From Plantago elongata (lineage: Eukaryota; Streptophyta; Magnoliopsida; Lamiales; Plantaginaceae): DNA of 64,000 nucleotides. This document shows positions 1-11,421 of this stretch, piece after piece. Position 1 is the first letter of the stretch. The number at the start of each line of letters is the position of its first letter. Below the pieces are notes generated by a model. It ran no database searches. It was given only the letters and a program-made list of their open reading frames with translations, and was not told the origin of the DNA. The stretch covers positions 27,259 through 91,258 of the forward strand of contig JAYMSP010000075.1 in the NCBI GenBank assembly GCA_036897095.1, in the 5' to 3' direction. Position numbers and translations under genes: made by a program.

Positions 1-855
1 AGGTTAGAGGTTCAAGTTACTTTTTTCGTAATTTACATCAAGATATAGGACAAGGTACTCTCCATAATCTATTAAGCATCTATAAAGCGCTCCTATGGAG
101 TAATCTTATACAACTCTTTGTCCATTTCTTGCATAATATATATGCTACAAAAGATAGGGGATTATAAATTCCTTAGTTGTTTAGTCATGAGAGGTCTAAT
201 CCAAATTGCCATCCCTATAAAAGCAAGTTTTATAGATTGAAAATTAGACAAAAAAAATTACCATTACCAGCAAATTCAATGCATAGGTTTTTGTTTGAGC
301 AACCACTCACGCTGATGATTTGATGAGTTTGTGCAAAAGGGAAGTAGTGCACAGTCCACTAAGACTAGCTAATTCTGACTGGATCGGCTAATTAGCTGGG
401 CTATTCTAATGGGCTACGAGATGTTCGGTCCAAATCAATCTCAGATCTCAATCACTTGAGACTAACTTTCGATAAATTATATAGATACGGACATATATAT
501 TAATGTTTACATTTATATTTCTGTGAACATCAAGGAGGTCGTGGGAGTTTTAAGAGAGACCACCCTTAAAAAAATATATAAAGGGCTAACTAATATACAA
601 TCACCTCAAATAAAAAGTTATCTACTAAACTAACTCAACCCAACCAAAAATTAGAAAGTGGATCATTCTAAATGGGTCAATATATATTCACATTTTAACC
701 CACGTTCTACATTAATACCACAAAAACCTAAACAACTAAAAACAAAATCCTCTCTCTAGAAAATTTCCTCGCGCCGAAAAAGTTTGAACTCGCCGGAAAA
801 GGCTCAAATTCGTCGAAAACAACTCAAAAGGCGGTCAATCTCACCGGAAATAAAT
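1..855. other. Intergenic, no gene seen
   Basis: AT-rich DNA with stops in all frames and no recognisable coding or RNA gene. The last part (about 770-855) is a short stretch richer in CG dinucleotides that runs into the 99-bp copied fragment. Confidence 0.6.
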
Positions 856-954
856 CACAAACAATGGTGGCAAACGATCCTTACAATCTAGGTGAGATTC
901 TTCCGTAGACCATATCGATGTACAACGTTCAAGCACATTGCTATTCGATTCATT
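856..954. repeat. 99-bp exact copy of exon 2 of the AT-hook gene
   Basis: Every base here matches 11650-11748, in the same orientation on the plus strand. At 11650-11748 the minus strand codes for part of exon 2 of the AT-hook gene, just after its third hook. Sequence on both sides diverges at once, so only this piece was copied. It is not in an open gene context here, so it is best read as a transduplicated or filler fragment. The perfect match suggests a recent event. Confidence 0.9.
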
Positions 955-2629
955 GAGAGGGAGATTAGCATCCGATACAAATTTATAATAAAAAGGCCAC
1001 CACCCAATTTGACACTATTTATTTACTATATGTATACAATTAAAATTGTATTTCTTTCACAATATATACACCTGAACTGTGTCTTAGTTGGTCTGTTTTT
1101 TTCTTTTTTAAATATGATTTTACTAATATGTTCTCTTGGTGATTTATGGTAATTTGTACATGGCAGTATTATAATCCAAGTAGTTTACTATTTCATTAAT
1201 GATTAATAGATATATGCACTACATAATACTACATACAAGTAACCGGATTCTCCTGCACATAGATTATTAGGTTACATTATACTGCTCAAATTGAACAGAT
1301 CTAGTTAATGAACCTTTTTCTAGAACACAAAACAAACCTTACAAGTGCAACAGAGCAACTAGTTCATAAAAGATCAAGAAAACAATAACTAAAAGCTTTA
1401 TTTTGTTGATAATTTTTTTATTGTCAAAGTCAAAGGCCAGTCAACATAGGCCATAAGTTGATCATTGAACAATCAATAATCACATATTCATCTGAATTTT
1501 TACAACATACCGTATCTTAAAAATATATAATCAATATTACTATATATTTAGTGATAAAAGAAATTAATATTATATTTTAGCTTTAAACGATATACAATAT
1601 GAAGTGACGTATAAATATAAAATTTTCATAATAGAAAGTGACCTATAATATACATATATATATATATTCACTCGGATCCAAATGAGCACCATAACTTGGT
1701 TCGAATATCCATGAACACTTTTAAGAAGCAGATATGTTCGGGTAGCGTATACACAACTAAACATTCTAAACTAATTTTTAATTATTTAGTATATACTCCC
1801 ACTTTTTTAATTCCCCACGCAATCTTAATTTATCTCATATATATTTAAGTTGATTATAGATTTGATTTAGCCACACAGCTTTACATAAATCACTATAAAT
1901 ATTATATGTTTAATAATTACACACATTATAACTTGAAAATACCAAGTGGCAAGACATATATCGTTTATAGTGTAATTTACGTTTGTAGTTAATTATAGTG
2001 ATGCTTAGTTAATGTGTTAACATTATAACATCTTAATACGTATTCCATTACTTAAGTAGATCTAATAACAAAGTTTAGTTGAGAAGCGTGAACATGTGGA
2101 TATTTGAACACTCTTAGATTAGTAATTAATCATGTTAAGAGACGCGGTGAACCGAGAGTGCAATTGCTAATATATTAAAGTAACCATGATGATTAATATG
2201 AATTACAAAATCGGAAAATTACCTTATACTCTTGATTACTTTTTTTCAAAGAATAAACACCAATTTTACTACAAATGTGATTGTGCCGATTTGTTAAACT
2301 CTTAAAATTAAGTAGGACATCTTATTTAGTAGATTGCGTATACCTAAATTTATTTTCCCTTTTATTTGAGTCCACTAATTATTTAAGCTCCGCTCTCCGT
2401 CGTAATAGGAGTGGATCTAGAGGCGCTAGTACTCTATAAAATTTGAAAAAAAAAAATAAAACAATTTATATTTAATGTTTTTCATAATTTAAGAATGCAA
2501 TATCAAACCTCCAAAATAATCTCATATATGTATACTATATAATCCCTTCCCTACAATTTTAAATCTTGAATTGGTTCCGGGCCGTAACATTTTTAATGTT
2601 GTAATTGTAAGACCTTTTAAAAGACTTAA
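955..2629. other. Intergenic, no gene seen
   Basis: Very AT-rich sequence. Short open frames here have no recognisable domain and no plausible exon partners. A short TA-rich run lies near 1650-1668. Confidence 0.6.
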
Positions 2630-2744
2630 GAGGTTGATTGGGAAACGATTTAAATTGAAAAATATCCATTTAAATAGTCTATTTCGTACAAAACAGGCTA
2701 TTTGAATGGGCATTTTTTAATTTAAATCGATTCCCAATTCGCCC
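2630..2744. mobile_element. MITE with near-perfect hairpin structure
   Basis: The left end from 2630 and the reverse complement of the right end to 2744 align over about 50 bp, with the shared core GATTTAAATT followed by AAAAAT and CCATT. Both ends are bounded by TTAA, as expected of PIF/Harbinger-like (Tourist-type) elements that duplicate a TWA target. Nearly the whole element is inverted repeat, so a transcript would fold into one long hairpin. The outer end resembles the GGGGCTGATTGG end of the other MITEs in this window. Confidence 0.75.
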
Positions 2745-3825
2745 TTAAAATTTCGTTGTAAGTTGTCCAATATTATCCATGTGTTGTTTGCAGAAAATAG
2801 TGTGATTGTCGGGTTGATTGGATTTTGACCCAAAGACTTGAAGGTTTAAGTTTCCTTACATGACAAACTTTTGCAATGTAAATTAGGTTATCCCAGACAA
2901 AACACATTGTGTGTTCGAGAATTTTAGCCATCTAAACATAATTCATAGTTGAAAATTTGTGTTCAATAAATTATACATTTGTACTTGAGTATCATTACGG
3001 TGATATTATCATATATATTGTATTTAGCACTAGTTCATCAAGGATTAATCGGCTAACATTCATTTTATCAACTGGTTTCACTAAATACGCTTATAAATTA
3101 AAGTAACACATGGAACGAGTAGGAAAGGTAAGTGAACAAAACTCAATAATACATTTATGAGAAATGTGTTGTTTACAATCTCCTAATTTGTGTAAACCAC
3201 AAAGTAGAACTAGGTAGGTTGCTGAACAAATTAACATGGATTTCACTTTCACAAAGTTGAATGAAATGAGTGATTGTTTTAACTTTTAAAAGTAGCCTCC
3301 AAAAAAGATTAGAGATGTAACAGTCGATTTCCAACAATTAATTAATTCATGTAGTGGTCTGAATAAGGTTAACGTGGACATAATTTATGATCAAATTCCC
3401 ATATCATTTACACAAAAGTGGTAAAGTTGTTTAACTATGGGACTTTGCGTCATTATTGTTTTGTTGCTATTTTTTCTAATGACGTGTTTGAAGTAGAATT
3501 AGTACCAAAATATGTAACAGATTATAAAATGACAAGACTGCTACCAAACATATATGTTATGCTATGTTATGTGTGGTAAGGATTTTGATATTATACAAGA
3601 TTTTATACCTTTTGATTCCTTAATTATGGGATTCAAACCAGTTTATTAGAGGACAAACAGATCAATTTTACAATATCAGTCTAGCTTCAACATTACTCTT
3701 GAGGAAGTCGACACATATGAGTTTCGGAGTGCATTTATTGTACATGATCATCATCGAAAGATTTGTCATTCATGAATTTCTTATGTTAATATCGAATTTG
3801 TTATGTTTATTACATGAACATTGGA
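2745..3825. other. Intergenic, no gene seen
   Basis: AT-rich, with no coding signal. It lies downstream of the decayed cold-shock-protein copy, whose A tract is at 3826-3836 on the minus strand. Confidence 0.6.
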
Positions 3826-4219
3826 TTTTTTTTTTTAAGACACTATAACCAAAAGCAGCAGCATCAGATCCATAACACCGCCACCTCCATACCTCCCACC
3901 ACCGCCTCCAGCTCCCTGAGAGCAGTCACGCGCCATATGCCCTTACTAACCGCACTTGTAGCACCCCCACCGCCACCTCCATACCTCCCACCACCACCGT
4001 TATACCCGCCGCCGCCGCCGCCAGATCCGCGAGTAGATCCCTGCACAGGAGCACCGTCAGGCCCGATCACCTGCTCACCATCACCGAGAGATCGGAAACC
4101 GTCAGACTTGATCGACGACTGGTGGACGAACAGATCCTCGCTGCCGTCGTCAGGGGTGATGAATCCGAACCCTTTCTGGTCGTTGAACCGGTACCCTTTT
4201 TCACATCACCGTCAGCCAT
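3826..4219 (-). pseudogene. Decayed glycine-rich cold-shock-domain/zinc-knuckle protein copy
   Basis: Read on the minus strand from ATG at 4219, the sequence starts as a plant cold-shock protein (CSP/GRP2 type) and then breaks. A deletion of about 7 nt near 4189 shifts the frame, after which the nucleic-acid-binding core [15 protein letters not shown] and [17 protein letters not shown] can be read. About 20 codons are missing between GDGEQV and GPDGAPVQ. A glycine-rich linker follows, then a CCHC knuckle (CYKCG, GHMARDC) interrupted by two adjacent stop codons at 3943-3948. The copy ends after a second glycine-rich stretch, close to an 11-A tract at 3826-3836. No introns are seen. Known members bind RNA or DNA and have one or more knuckles; this copy cannot make such a protein. 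It is probably a processed pseudogene, although no target duplication was found. Confidence 0.85.
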
Positions 4220-5494
4220 TTTTTTGGATTTGCAAGTCACTAGCTTTTGAGTCTCTGTTAGATTTGGATTATTTGATTTGGATTGGAATGAATAGTACAC
4301 AGATTTAAATGTATCCTATTTGAATCAGTTGCCAAATTGAATTTTGTCCTGAATCAGCCCATTTTTGGTGCTTTGCATGACAAAAAAAGCCATTTTAAGA
4401 GAATGGGAGAAAGCAAGGCGTGTATAAAATGTGATATCGGTTTGGAAGAAAACGAACAACTGCAACAGAAGTAGGGTCCACTTGTAAATCACAGCCGTTG
4501 ATCTTCCACGTCACGTTCCATCTCAAACCGTTCATTTTAATTTCTTGTTGTCTGTCTTTTTTATTTACCAAAATATTTTTCTTCCTTTCCTTCACGAAAT
4601 CGAACTACGTCCGCTTGATTCATAGTATCATTGTACTCCCGTTCCCCGTTCATCTAATCTTTATCTATCCGTATTCCGTTTTATATCAAATAAATAAATA
4701 AATATGTCAAAGTATAAAAATGTAGGTGATAATGTTATAGCGAATTGGCAATTATATGTATTTGTTGTAGTATTTACTGAAAATATAAATTAAAAAAATC
4801 ATTTATAACTACTTTTCAATAGTTTATTATATATCTTTGATATTTTTTCAATTTATCTGCCTTGCTTTTTTATTAAAAACTATATATATACCTTGCTTTA
4901 ATTTAACACACAGCTAATTAAACAATTTAATCAGAATTCATGTATTTAAACACAACAAAAGTGTTTAGCTTACGCAGAAGGAGGAAGTATTTGCTTCACA
5001 CAATGCCTTTTGTCTCTTTGTTCTTGTTCTATTTCCAACTGATTATCATTAAGGAAGACTAATCTTGAACCTTAATCAATTGATTAGAAACCGTAAACAA
5101 ATTCAGAGTTTGGTTTGTTGATTGACAGCTACCAAATCTTTGAAAGCATCATCTTCTTCCCACCACATGTTAATGAGATTTTTTAGAAACTAGGCACCTA
5201 CACGCTAATAACCAATCTTAGATTGAAATGGTATATAATTTTATTAGAGATGCTAAATATGTAATGACCGATCCCTTGTGCACTACATTGATCATAATTA
5301 CAAGTGTTAGGACATCAAACTCAAGAAAACATCAAATGTGGTAATCTATCTCGTTTTTTCTTTTTATTATTAAACCATGGTAATCTATTTTTAGGATGCT
5401 GAATATTAATATCTTCATAATTTTCGAAAGAAAGTCAGTTCTAGCTAAATGTCATAATTACTAAGCAAATAGACTTCATATCGGTACAAATTAA
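4220..5494. other. Intergenic, no gene seen
   Basis: AT-rich. Open frames near 4395-4700 lack domains and overlap on opposite strands, and I reject them as genes. Confidence 0.6.
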
Positions 5495-5653
5495 GGGGCC
5501 GATTGGTATGGCACTCAAATGTCCATTTGGATGTGATTTTGGTGAAATTGTGTTTGAAATGAAATTAAAATGGGATATTTAAAGTGTATTTTAGGCCAAA
5601 TCACTGTTTATCAAATCAAATGGGGATATTTAAATGCTTGGCCAATCAGCCCC
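5495..5653. mobile_element. PIF/Harbinger-like MITE, family A, copy 1
   Basis: Begins GGGGCCGATTGG and ends CCAATCAGCCCC, flanked on both sides by TAA (5492-5494 and 5654-5656). The interior (GTCCATTTGGATG, GATTTTGGTGAAATTGTGTTT) recurs at 28351, 43154 and 63125. At 159 bp it has no coding capacity, so it is a non-autonomous element. It lies about 0.6 kb upstream of the SWEET gene's predicted TATA box. Confidence 0.85.
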
Positions 5654-6112
5654 TAAGAAATGTGTATTGATATGGGTACATTATATCCTCCATTGCATGC
5701 CAACGAAGTCTTGGGACTTCTCCAAGCTTCAAAAGTCTTCATACCACTGAAATAATATACTTGTCCATTTTGACATAATTAATATAGGACTTGGATGTAA
5801 ATTGCAACCCTCGTGTATAATAGGCGATGATGATGTCTCACTGTTACATAAATAAATTTTAAAAAGAAAAAGAATTGATTTTCTCACGTTAAATAAAAAA
5901 GTAATTGAAAGAACCCCTAACTAATAGTAATTAAGTGGAGAAGGTTAGTACTCTAAAATTGCAAGAGCTTTCAAATGCATACGAAAAGGGCTTTCAAGAA
6001 TTAAATGAATTTCATTTAATTCTGATTCTGGCAGCTGAATGCCAAATGTCACAATACACCAAAACAAATTAGCTCATATCATTTGATGAACAATCACTTC
6101 AAATCTCCTTAC
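5654..6112. other. Upstream region of the SWEET gene
   Basis: AT-rich non-coding DNA between the MITE and the TATA box. No regulatory motif is strong enough to name. Confidence 0.5.
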
Positions 6113-6120
6113 TATATATA
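6113..6120 (+). promoter_or_regulatory. TATA box of the SWEET gene
   Basis: TATATATA lies about 108 bp before the start codon at 6228. This fits a transcription start near 6145 and a leader of about 80 nt. No transcript evidence is available. Confidence 0.5.
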
Positions 6121-6227
6121 CCCCTTACACATGAACCATTTCTTGAAAGAGCCATTTGACAGAAACCTACAACTAAACAACACAACAACAACAAAAAAAA
6201 TAAACCAAGAACTTCACTCTGTCAAGA

Positions 6228-7623
6228 ATGGCAAACTTCACTACCAAGGATTTGGCAACTGCATTTGGCATTCTTGGTATATCATTCTTCTATCTTTCTC
6301 TAAAATTCATGAACCGGTTGATAGATATACATATCGACTGTTGATTTGGCGGACCTGGTAGCTGATCAGCTCTTGTACTAACTTGTTTTTCTTAATCTTT
6401 GTATTGTAGGCAATATAGTGTCGTTCTTGGTTTACCTGGCACCACTGTAAGAACCAACAACACTTCATTTTTGTATATATTGTCGAATTATATTACTTAA
6501 AAATGCTAACTGCATTTTTTTTTGTTGATCAGGCCAACATTTTATCACATCATCAAGAAAAAATCGACAGAAGGTTTTCAGTCGATTCCTTATGCAGTTG
6601 CCTTGTTCAGCGCCATGCTGTACCTATACTACGCGTTTCTGAAAACAAATGTGTTCCTGTTGATCACGATCAACAGCGTTGGAACTGTCTTTGAAGTTAC
6701 CTACTTAACAATCTATATGATCTATGCTACCAGAGAATCCAAGGTAGGATTGATCATTCTTACAAATAGTTCAAATTAATTATGCATGGATTTCAGGATC
6801 TAAAACCAATTGGAACTTTACTCTATTTGGTAAATTTTCTTCATCAGGCTTTTACATTGAAGATGCTAGTTCTCTTCAATATGGCGTCCTTGGGACTTAT
6901 CATAGCGATCACCAGCTTCGCATTGGAAGGTGAAGTTCGTGTTAAAGCTGTTGGATGGACCTGTGCTGTATTCTCCCTCAGCGTTTTCGCTGCCCCACTC
7001 AGTATCGTGGTATGTCTTCTTGTTTCCTTTTAAAATTCGGGTGGAATCAGGTGGCGTCATTTGTGGACCTGAGTCCACCCTGGTGAAAGTTGCAATTTTT
7101 CCCAAAATTTCTAATCAATAATCTGATTATTCAATTTAAACGGATACAGAGACGAGTAATAAGAACCAAGAGCGTCGAATACATGCCAGTTTCGCTCTCG
7201 TTCTTCCTGACACTGTGTGCAGTGATGTGGTTCTTTTACGGCTTCCTGATAAAAGATTACTTCATAGCTGTAAGTTTTCTTGTGAGTATTTCGTAAATGA
7301 AATTATGTTTTGCAAACTTCATATATATAAAGAGTTGTTGAAACTTGCAGGCACCAAATATCCTGGGGTTCGGGTTTGGGGTCACACAGATGATCCTCTA
7401 TGCTGTCTACAAGAACCACAAGAGCAACATTTTACCAGAAAGTAAAGTCCACGACTCCGTGATAGAAGTGGGAGCAAAAAAAGAGCGATACGAAGATCAG
7501 GATTCGACAGACGGTGAACCAACCAAGGAACAAGAGATGGAGATTATTGTTGTTGATCCGACTCCAAGAGTAATGGTACTAGTCCAGAAAGAAGATGCTA
7601 AAGACACTGAATCCAAGGGCTAA
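6228..7623 (+). CDS. SWEET sugar transporter, clade III type (six exons)
   Basis: Exons: 6228-6276, 6410-6446, 6533-6743, 6848-7009, 7150-7269 and 7351-7623. They join in frame into 283 residues. The six-exon layout is usual for SWEET genes. Two MtN3/saliva triple-helix repeats are separated by a linker helix, giving seven membrane segments. Conserved stretches include [23 protein letters not shown] and, in the second repeat, FAAPLSIV and [13 protein letters not shown] charged cytosolic tail of about 70 residues, rich in Glu, Lys and Asp, follows the last helix. SWEETs are uniporters that let sugars move down their gradient. The sequence resembles the SWEET10-15 group, which mainly exports sucrose at the plasma membrane. 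I cannot assign a number within the group. The start codon is the first ATG after a typical leader. Not shown by sequence: tissue or inducing signal. Confidence 0.95.
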
Positions 7624-7794
7624 AATATAAGAGGATTTCTTATATATGCATGATTGGAAGGTCTTCAAAGAAACGCAGTGATAGGCTTAAGTTCTTGTTC
7701 ATAAGAGGCATTATCGTTAATTACTAACTAGAAAAGGGGAGGGAAGGGTTGAGATCAGTATTGTATGCATGAGAATATGTGCTCTTTTCATTTT

Positions 7795-7800
7795 AATAAA
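7795..7800 (+). terminator. Likely poly(A) signal of the SWEET gene
   Basis: AATAAA lies 172 bp past the stop codon, a usual plant 3' UTR length. Confidence 0.5.
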
Positions 7801-8860
7801 AGCCTAATTATTACTTAATTACTAATCAATTGCCTCTTATTGAGTGTGATCAGAAGAATCTAATTGAAACTCTCAGCCTTGGAATTCATTTATGTCTTTG
7901 ACAAGTTCATGAGCATTCATTTATGGTTCTCGAGTGGTTACGTGATAAGAACCTTTTTATAGATTGAAATTTGCAGAAAAGACAATTCCATCAAGTCAGA
8001 TTGTGTTCACTTCAAATAAATCACGAAAAAAGGTTTAAAATCTCACTGAAACAGAACGAAAATATCAAAAGAAATGTCTCCGTTTTTCATCTCACCGAGC
8101 AGAATGACAAATTGACAATAAAGTTAAGAACTGTTTTAGGAATATTTTTCTTTTTCTAACAAGAACCTCCAATTCCCCATGGTAAAAAGAAGATCTTATC
8201 TTCTAAGTTGTAGCATTTGCCTTTTTATCTCAATTTGGTGCAATAAATTTTTTTTTTTTGAGCAAACCATTACTGATGATGATAGTCAGTTGCTTAAAAG
8301 GTACATGCACCCATGAAAAAGATGACATATCAAAGCAAAAGGGGACGAACACCGTTTCATTACATTGTCCAATTTATCATCTTTGATATTGAGCCTGAAT
8401 TAGCAGTCTCTTTGGTACTTTGTGGGAACTAGGATCACCCGGGCATAAACGTGCGGGAAACCAAAAGGTTCAAAATTATATCAGAAATTCAGAATGGGCG
8501 ACTGCTGAGTTATCTCGTAGACATCTATTCCCTTTCTCACGTATCAAATTGCGCATTCAAATTTAAAGGCGGAGAATAATACATGATTATATTTTTACAA
8601 GGCTTCTCGTTAATCACAGGTCGGTTAAAGGAGCCTAAACGTAAGACTAATTCAGGATTGTGTTGTGTAAATAACCTGCATGAGAGCAACATCCTGCTAC
8701 GGCAGAAATCAGCGGCAAGTAAAGAAGGTATCTTGAGCGAAATAAAGGTGTTACAGGACAGTTCATAGTAGACACTGTTATATAAATTCTAGATTCACAA
8801 TACATGATTACACACTGTTAAAGTGATCAAATTATGACTTAAAATCTAGGAGAAACCATA
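7801..8860. other. Intergenic between convergent SWEET and Sm-G genes
   Basis: No coding signal. The part nearest 8860 is probably the 3' UTR of the minus-strand Sm-G gene. A T10 run lies near 8250. Confidence 0.6.
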
Positions 8861-10443
8861 CTATTGAGCTCTTTGAACTGGCTCAAGGGCTTCAACGGTC
8901 ACAACGCTGTTTCCCCTGATGACCTGCACAACACACAAACATATCGTAGCTTTTATATGCAAGTAAACACAGGCGACAAAGACAGAAGAAAATTAAGCTA
9001 TCGCAGTTTGATCAATGAGTGAAAAAAACAGCAGGAGAATGAACAAAACAGTAAATGGAATGAACCACTTGGACACAAAAAGACATACCACCATGCCGAT
9101 GTCCGTCTTCTCATTTCCATTTACTTCAACAGTATTGTCAATCACCAGGTTCATGAACTGATCAAAGCCTCGAAGAGTTCCCACAACCATGCGGTTGGCG
9201 TTCAACTTTACTGCATCACATTATCAGGCAGTTCATTACATTAGTGCGCACAAGGGTAAAAGAAACAATTGATGGTCTAGAAACACCATGGATATCAACA
9301 TGTTACACGAATCACCATTCAAAATTGTATCAGGTACATTAGACAGAAAAGGCACACTATTCGGAACATAAAACAATGCCAGATTGAAGAGACATGTATG
9401 AATAATTATGATGTGCCTTGACATTTAAGCAGTTATTCAAAAACCTGTTTATGCGCAAATCTTAAAATTTAATGAGAGATGGCCAAAAGTAACCCCTGCT
9501 AGTTATACTTATATAATGAAAATAAGCGTCTCATAGTCTCATTTAGAGTAAGTAGTTTGCAGCCATTGATTAGTGAGAAGGAAAGTCTCACGAGTCAGCC
9601 TAATGCTTAACAAATAGAGGCACACAGCAACAAGTTGATTACTATGATAGCTACGCAGGCAACAGTCACAGATATTGTAATAGACTGGCTCAAATTCAGC
9701 CAATTCAAAAATCCTTCGCCAATTTCTACATTTTCAAAGAAAACACACTTATCAGATAACATACAGAAGTCACTGACTAACCGCTACTTATGTAGTATAT
9801 ACCAAGAACACAATAGATGATATAGTAATCCTAAAAATACATCCAGAAGAATCTCCTCACCAATCTCACAAATAAAAGTTACACTACTTGAATACAACAG
9901 CTAAGTTCCAACACATAATGCTAAACTATTCGACATCAAACCGCAGAAATGATATATCATTCGACATCATATACCTCCTATATACAGTTATACACGACTT
10001 CCTTGTACATACCACCCAAATTTAAGTTAATCACAACAAAAATCGATGAAATAATCAAATGTGCAAGCATACAATTTCATCAGCAAATCAGAGTTACGTT
10101 ACTTGCTGTCTTGCTCTAAGGTCACTCTATATGCTACAGCTGCACAAATAATCCACAATTACAGGTCTACTGTCTGCATAGCCCAAATTGAACGAAGCTA
10201 AAACCTAGGAAATTATAAGTTTCAAATCAAATAGATCCCCAATTTCTTCCAAACAATCAGAAAAAAGGAACAAATAACTTACTCTGTAGCTTCTTATCCA
10301 TATACCTGCAAAAGTGAAAGATTCAAGTACATTACAATCAAGCTCTCAACAACAACGACTAAAAACGATTCGCAAAAGGAACAAAAAGTCAAAAAACAAA
10401 ATGCTTACTTCTTCAAATCCGGAGGCTGGCCTGATCTGCTCAT
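8861..10443 (-). CDS. Small nuclear ribonucleoprotein Sm-G (four exons)
   Basis: Exons in coding order: 10443-10409, 10305-10283, 9210-9089 and 8923-8861, all with GT-AG junctions. They give an 80-residue protein beginning MSRSGQPPDLKKYMDKKL and ending EALEPVQRAQ. The Sm1 motif (residues about 20-50, with GTLRGFDQFMNLVID) and Sm2 motif (about 57-72, IGMVVIRGNSVV) are complete. The length matches the family, which is about 76-80 residues. Sm-G is one of seven proteins in the ring around the U-rich site of the U1, U2, U4 and U5 snRNAs. It is needed for spliceosome assembly in the nucleus. The intron between exons 2 and 3 is unusually long (about 1.07 kb) for such a small gene. The leader and promoter hold AAACCCTA telo-box motifs, common in plant housekeeping genes. 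LSm7 is the nearest alternative, but the residues fit Sm-G better. Confidence 0.95.
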
Positions 10444-10475
10444 GATGAATCCAAGTGTTGGAGAAGAAGATGGAA

Positions 10476-10518
10476 CTGGTTAGGGTTTATCTCGCGATTG
10501 GTTGAATAAAACCCTAGA
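10476..10518 (-). promoter_or_regulatory. Two telo-box motifs in the Sm-G leader/promoter
   Basis: On the minus strand AAACCCTA occurs in the leader near 10480. On the plus strand the same motif occurs near 10509-10516. Telo-boxes are typical of promoters of plant translation and RNA-processing genes. The effect here is inferred, not shown. Confidence 0.45.
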
Positions 10519-10733
10519 GAGAACTAAAGTGATTGATTGAGCTGGTTATGGACTTGTCACTTTGTGGACTTATATTTTCAACGCTAGTTTCTCGAATTAA
10601 GAATCGGAGGTCCGATCTTAGACGCATTATAAAACATAGTGCTAGATCTAAGTATTAGAAACTTACGGATTAGTCGTCAGCATATCATCTTGGTAGTAGC
10701 ACCGAAGAAATTGTGTCGAACGATAAACAATAA

Positions 10734-10985
10734 GGGGCTGATTGGAGTAGCATTCAAATGCCCATTTGTATGATATTGGGGATTTTGTGTTTGTTATGAC
10801 ATTTAAATGTTGAAGATCGAAATAGCTCTACAGTAGCAACATTTTTCTCCACCTATATAACAAACTTATAATACTCAATCCAATTACAATTCTATACTAA
10901 ACACAATTTTAACAATCCCACTACAATTTCGATCACTATTCAGACATTTAAATCGGGGCATTTAAGTCGCATGCCAATCAGCTCC
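10734..10985. mobile_element. PIF/Harbinger-like MITE, family B, copy 1
   Basis: Runs from GGGGCTGATTGGAGTAGC to GCCAATCAGCTCC with TAA on each side (10731-10733 and 10986-10988). Its 252 bp correspond to the reverse complement of the element at 29262-29515, including the shared interior that reads TCTACAGTAGCAA here. No coding capacity. Confidence 0.85.
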
Positions 10986-10988
10986 TAA

Positions 10989-11105
10989 GGGACTGATTGG
11001 TATAGAATTTGAGTGACCTTTTTCAATTGAAATTGGGTTTTTTATGTATAAAATATTCGATTTGAGTGAAGAGGTGGCCGCTCCAGCGGTATAACAAACA
11101 GGGTC
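10989..11105. mobile_element. PIF/Harbinger-like MITE, family C, copy 1, abutting family B
   Basis: Starts GGGACTGATTGGTATAG directly after the TAA that closes the family B element and ends ACAAACAGGGTC before TTA. Related copies lie at 12994-13108 and 21019-21132. They share AAATTGAGT-type and AAAATATTC motifs. The two MITEs therefore share one TAA, which points to insertion of one beside the other. Confidence 0.8.
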
Positions 11106-11421
11106 TTAGTCTTCATCGATTAGTCGTCGGATCGTTATAAAATTGGTTACTCCACTTCTAGTTGAGTTTAACAATGTAATTTTTTGGTGATTTATATAAT
11201 TAATGTACTACAATTCAATTCAATTCAACGTGTGTGCTTACATTTTGCACCAACAAATATATACATTGCCTGACTTCACTTGGAAGGTCATAAAATAGAA
11301 AGTAAAAAGTTGAAATTGAAACTGAAGGAGTTGTATACAATAATAGATGTTTTATAAATTGTGCAACTTCGTCAGGTCTAATGAAAAGTTCCATCATAAA
11401 GAATCAATGTGTTATTTGACT
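11106..11421. other. 3' flank of the AT-hook gene
   Basis: AT-rich non-coding DNA that probably includes the 3' UTR of the minus-strand AT-hook gene. No clear poly(A) signal was chosen. Confidence 0.5.

Noticed and set aside
892-1152. 86-codon open frame on the plus strand
   Set aside because: It overlaps the copied 99-bp fragment in the antisense frame and then runs into AT-rich DNA; no domain.
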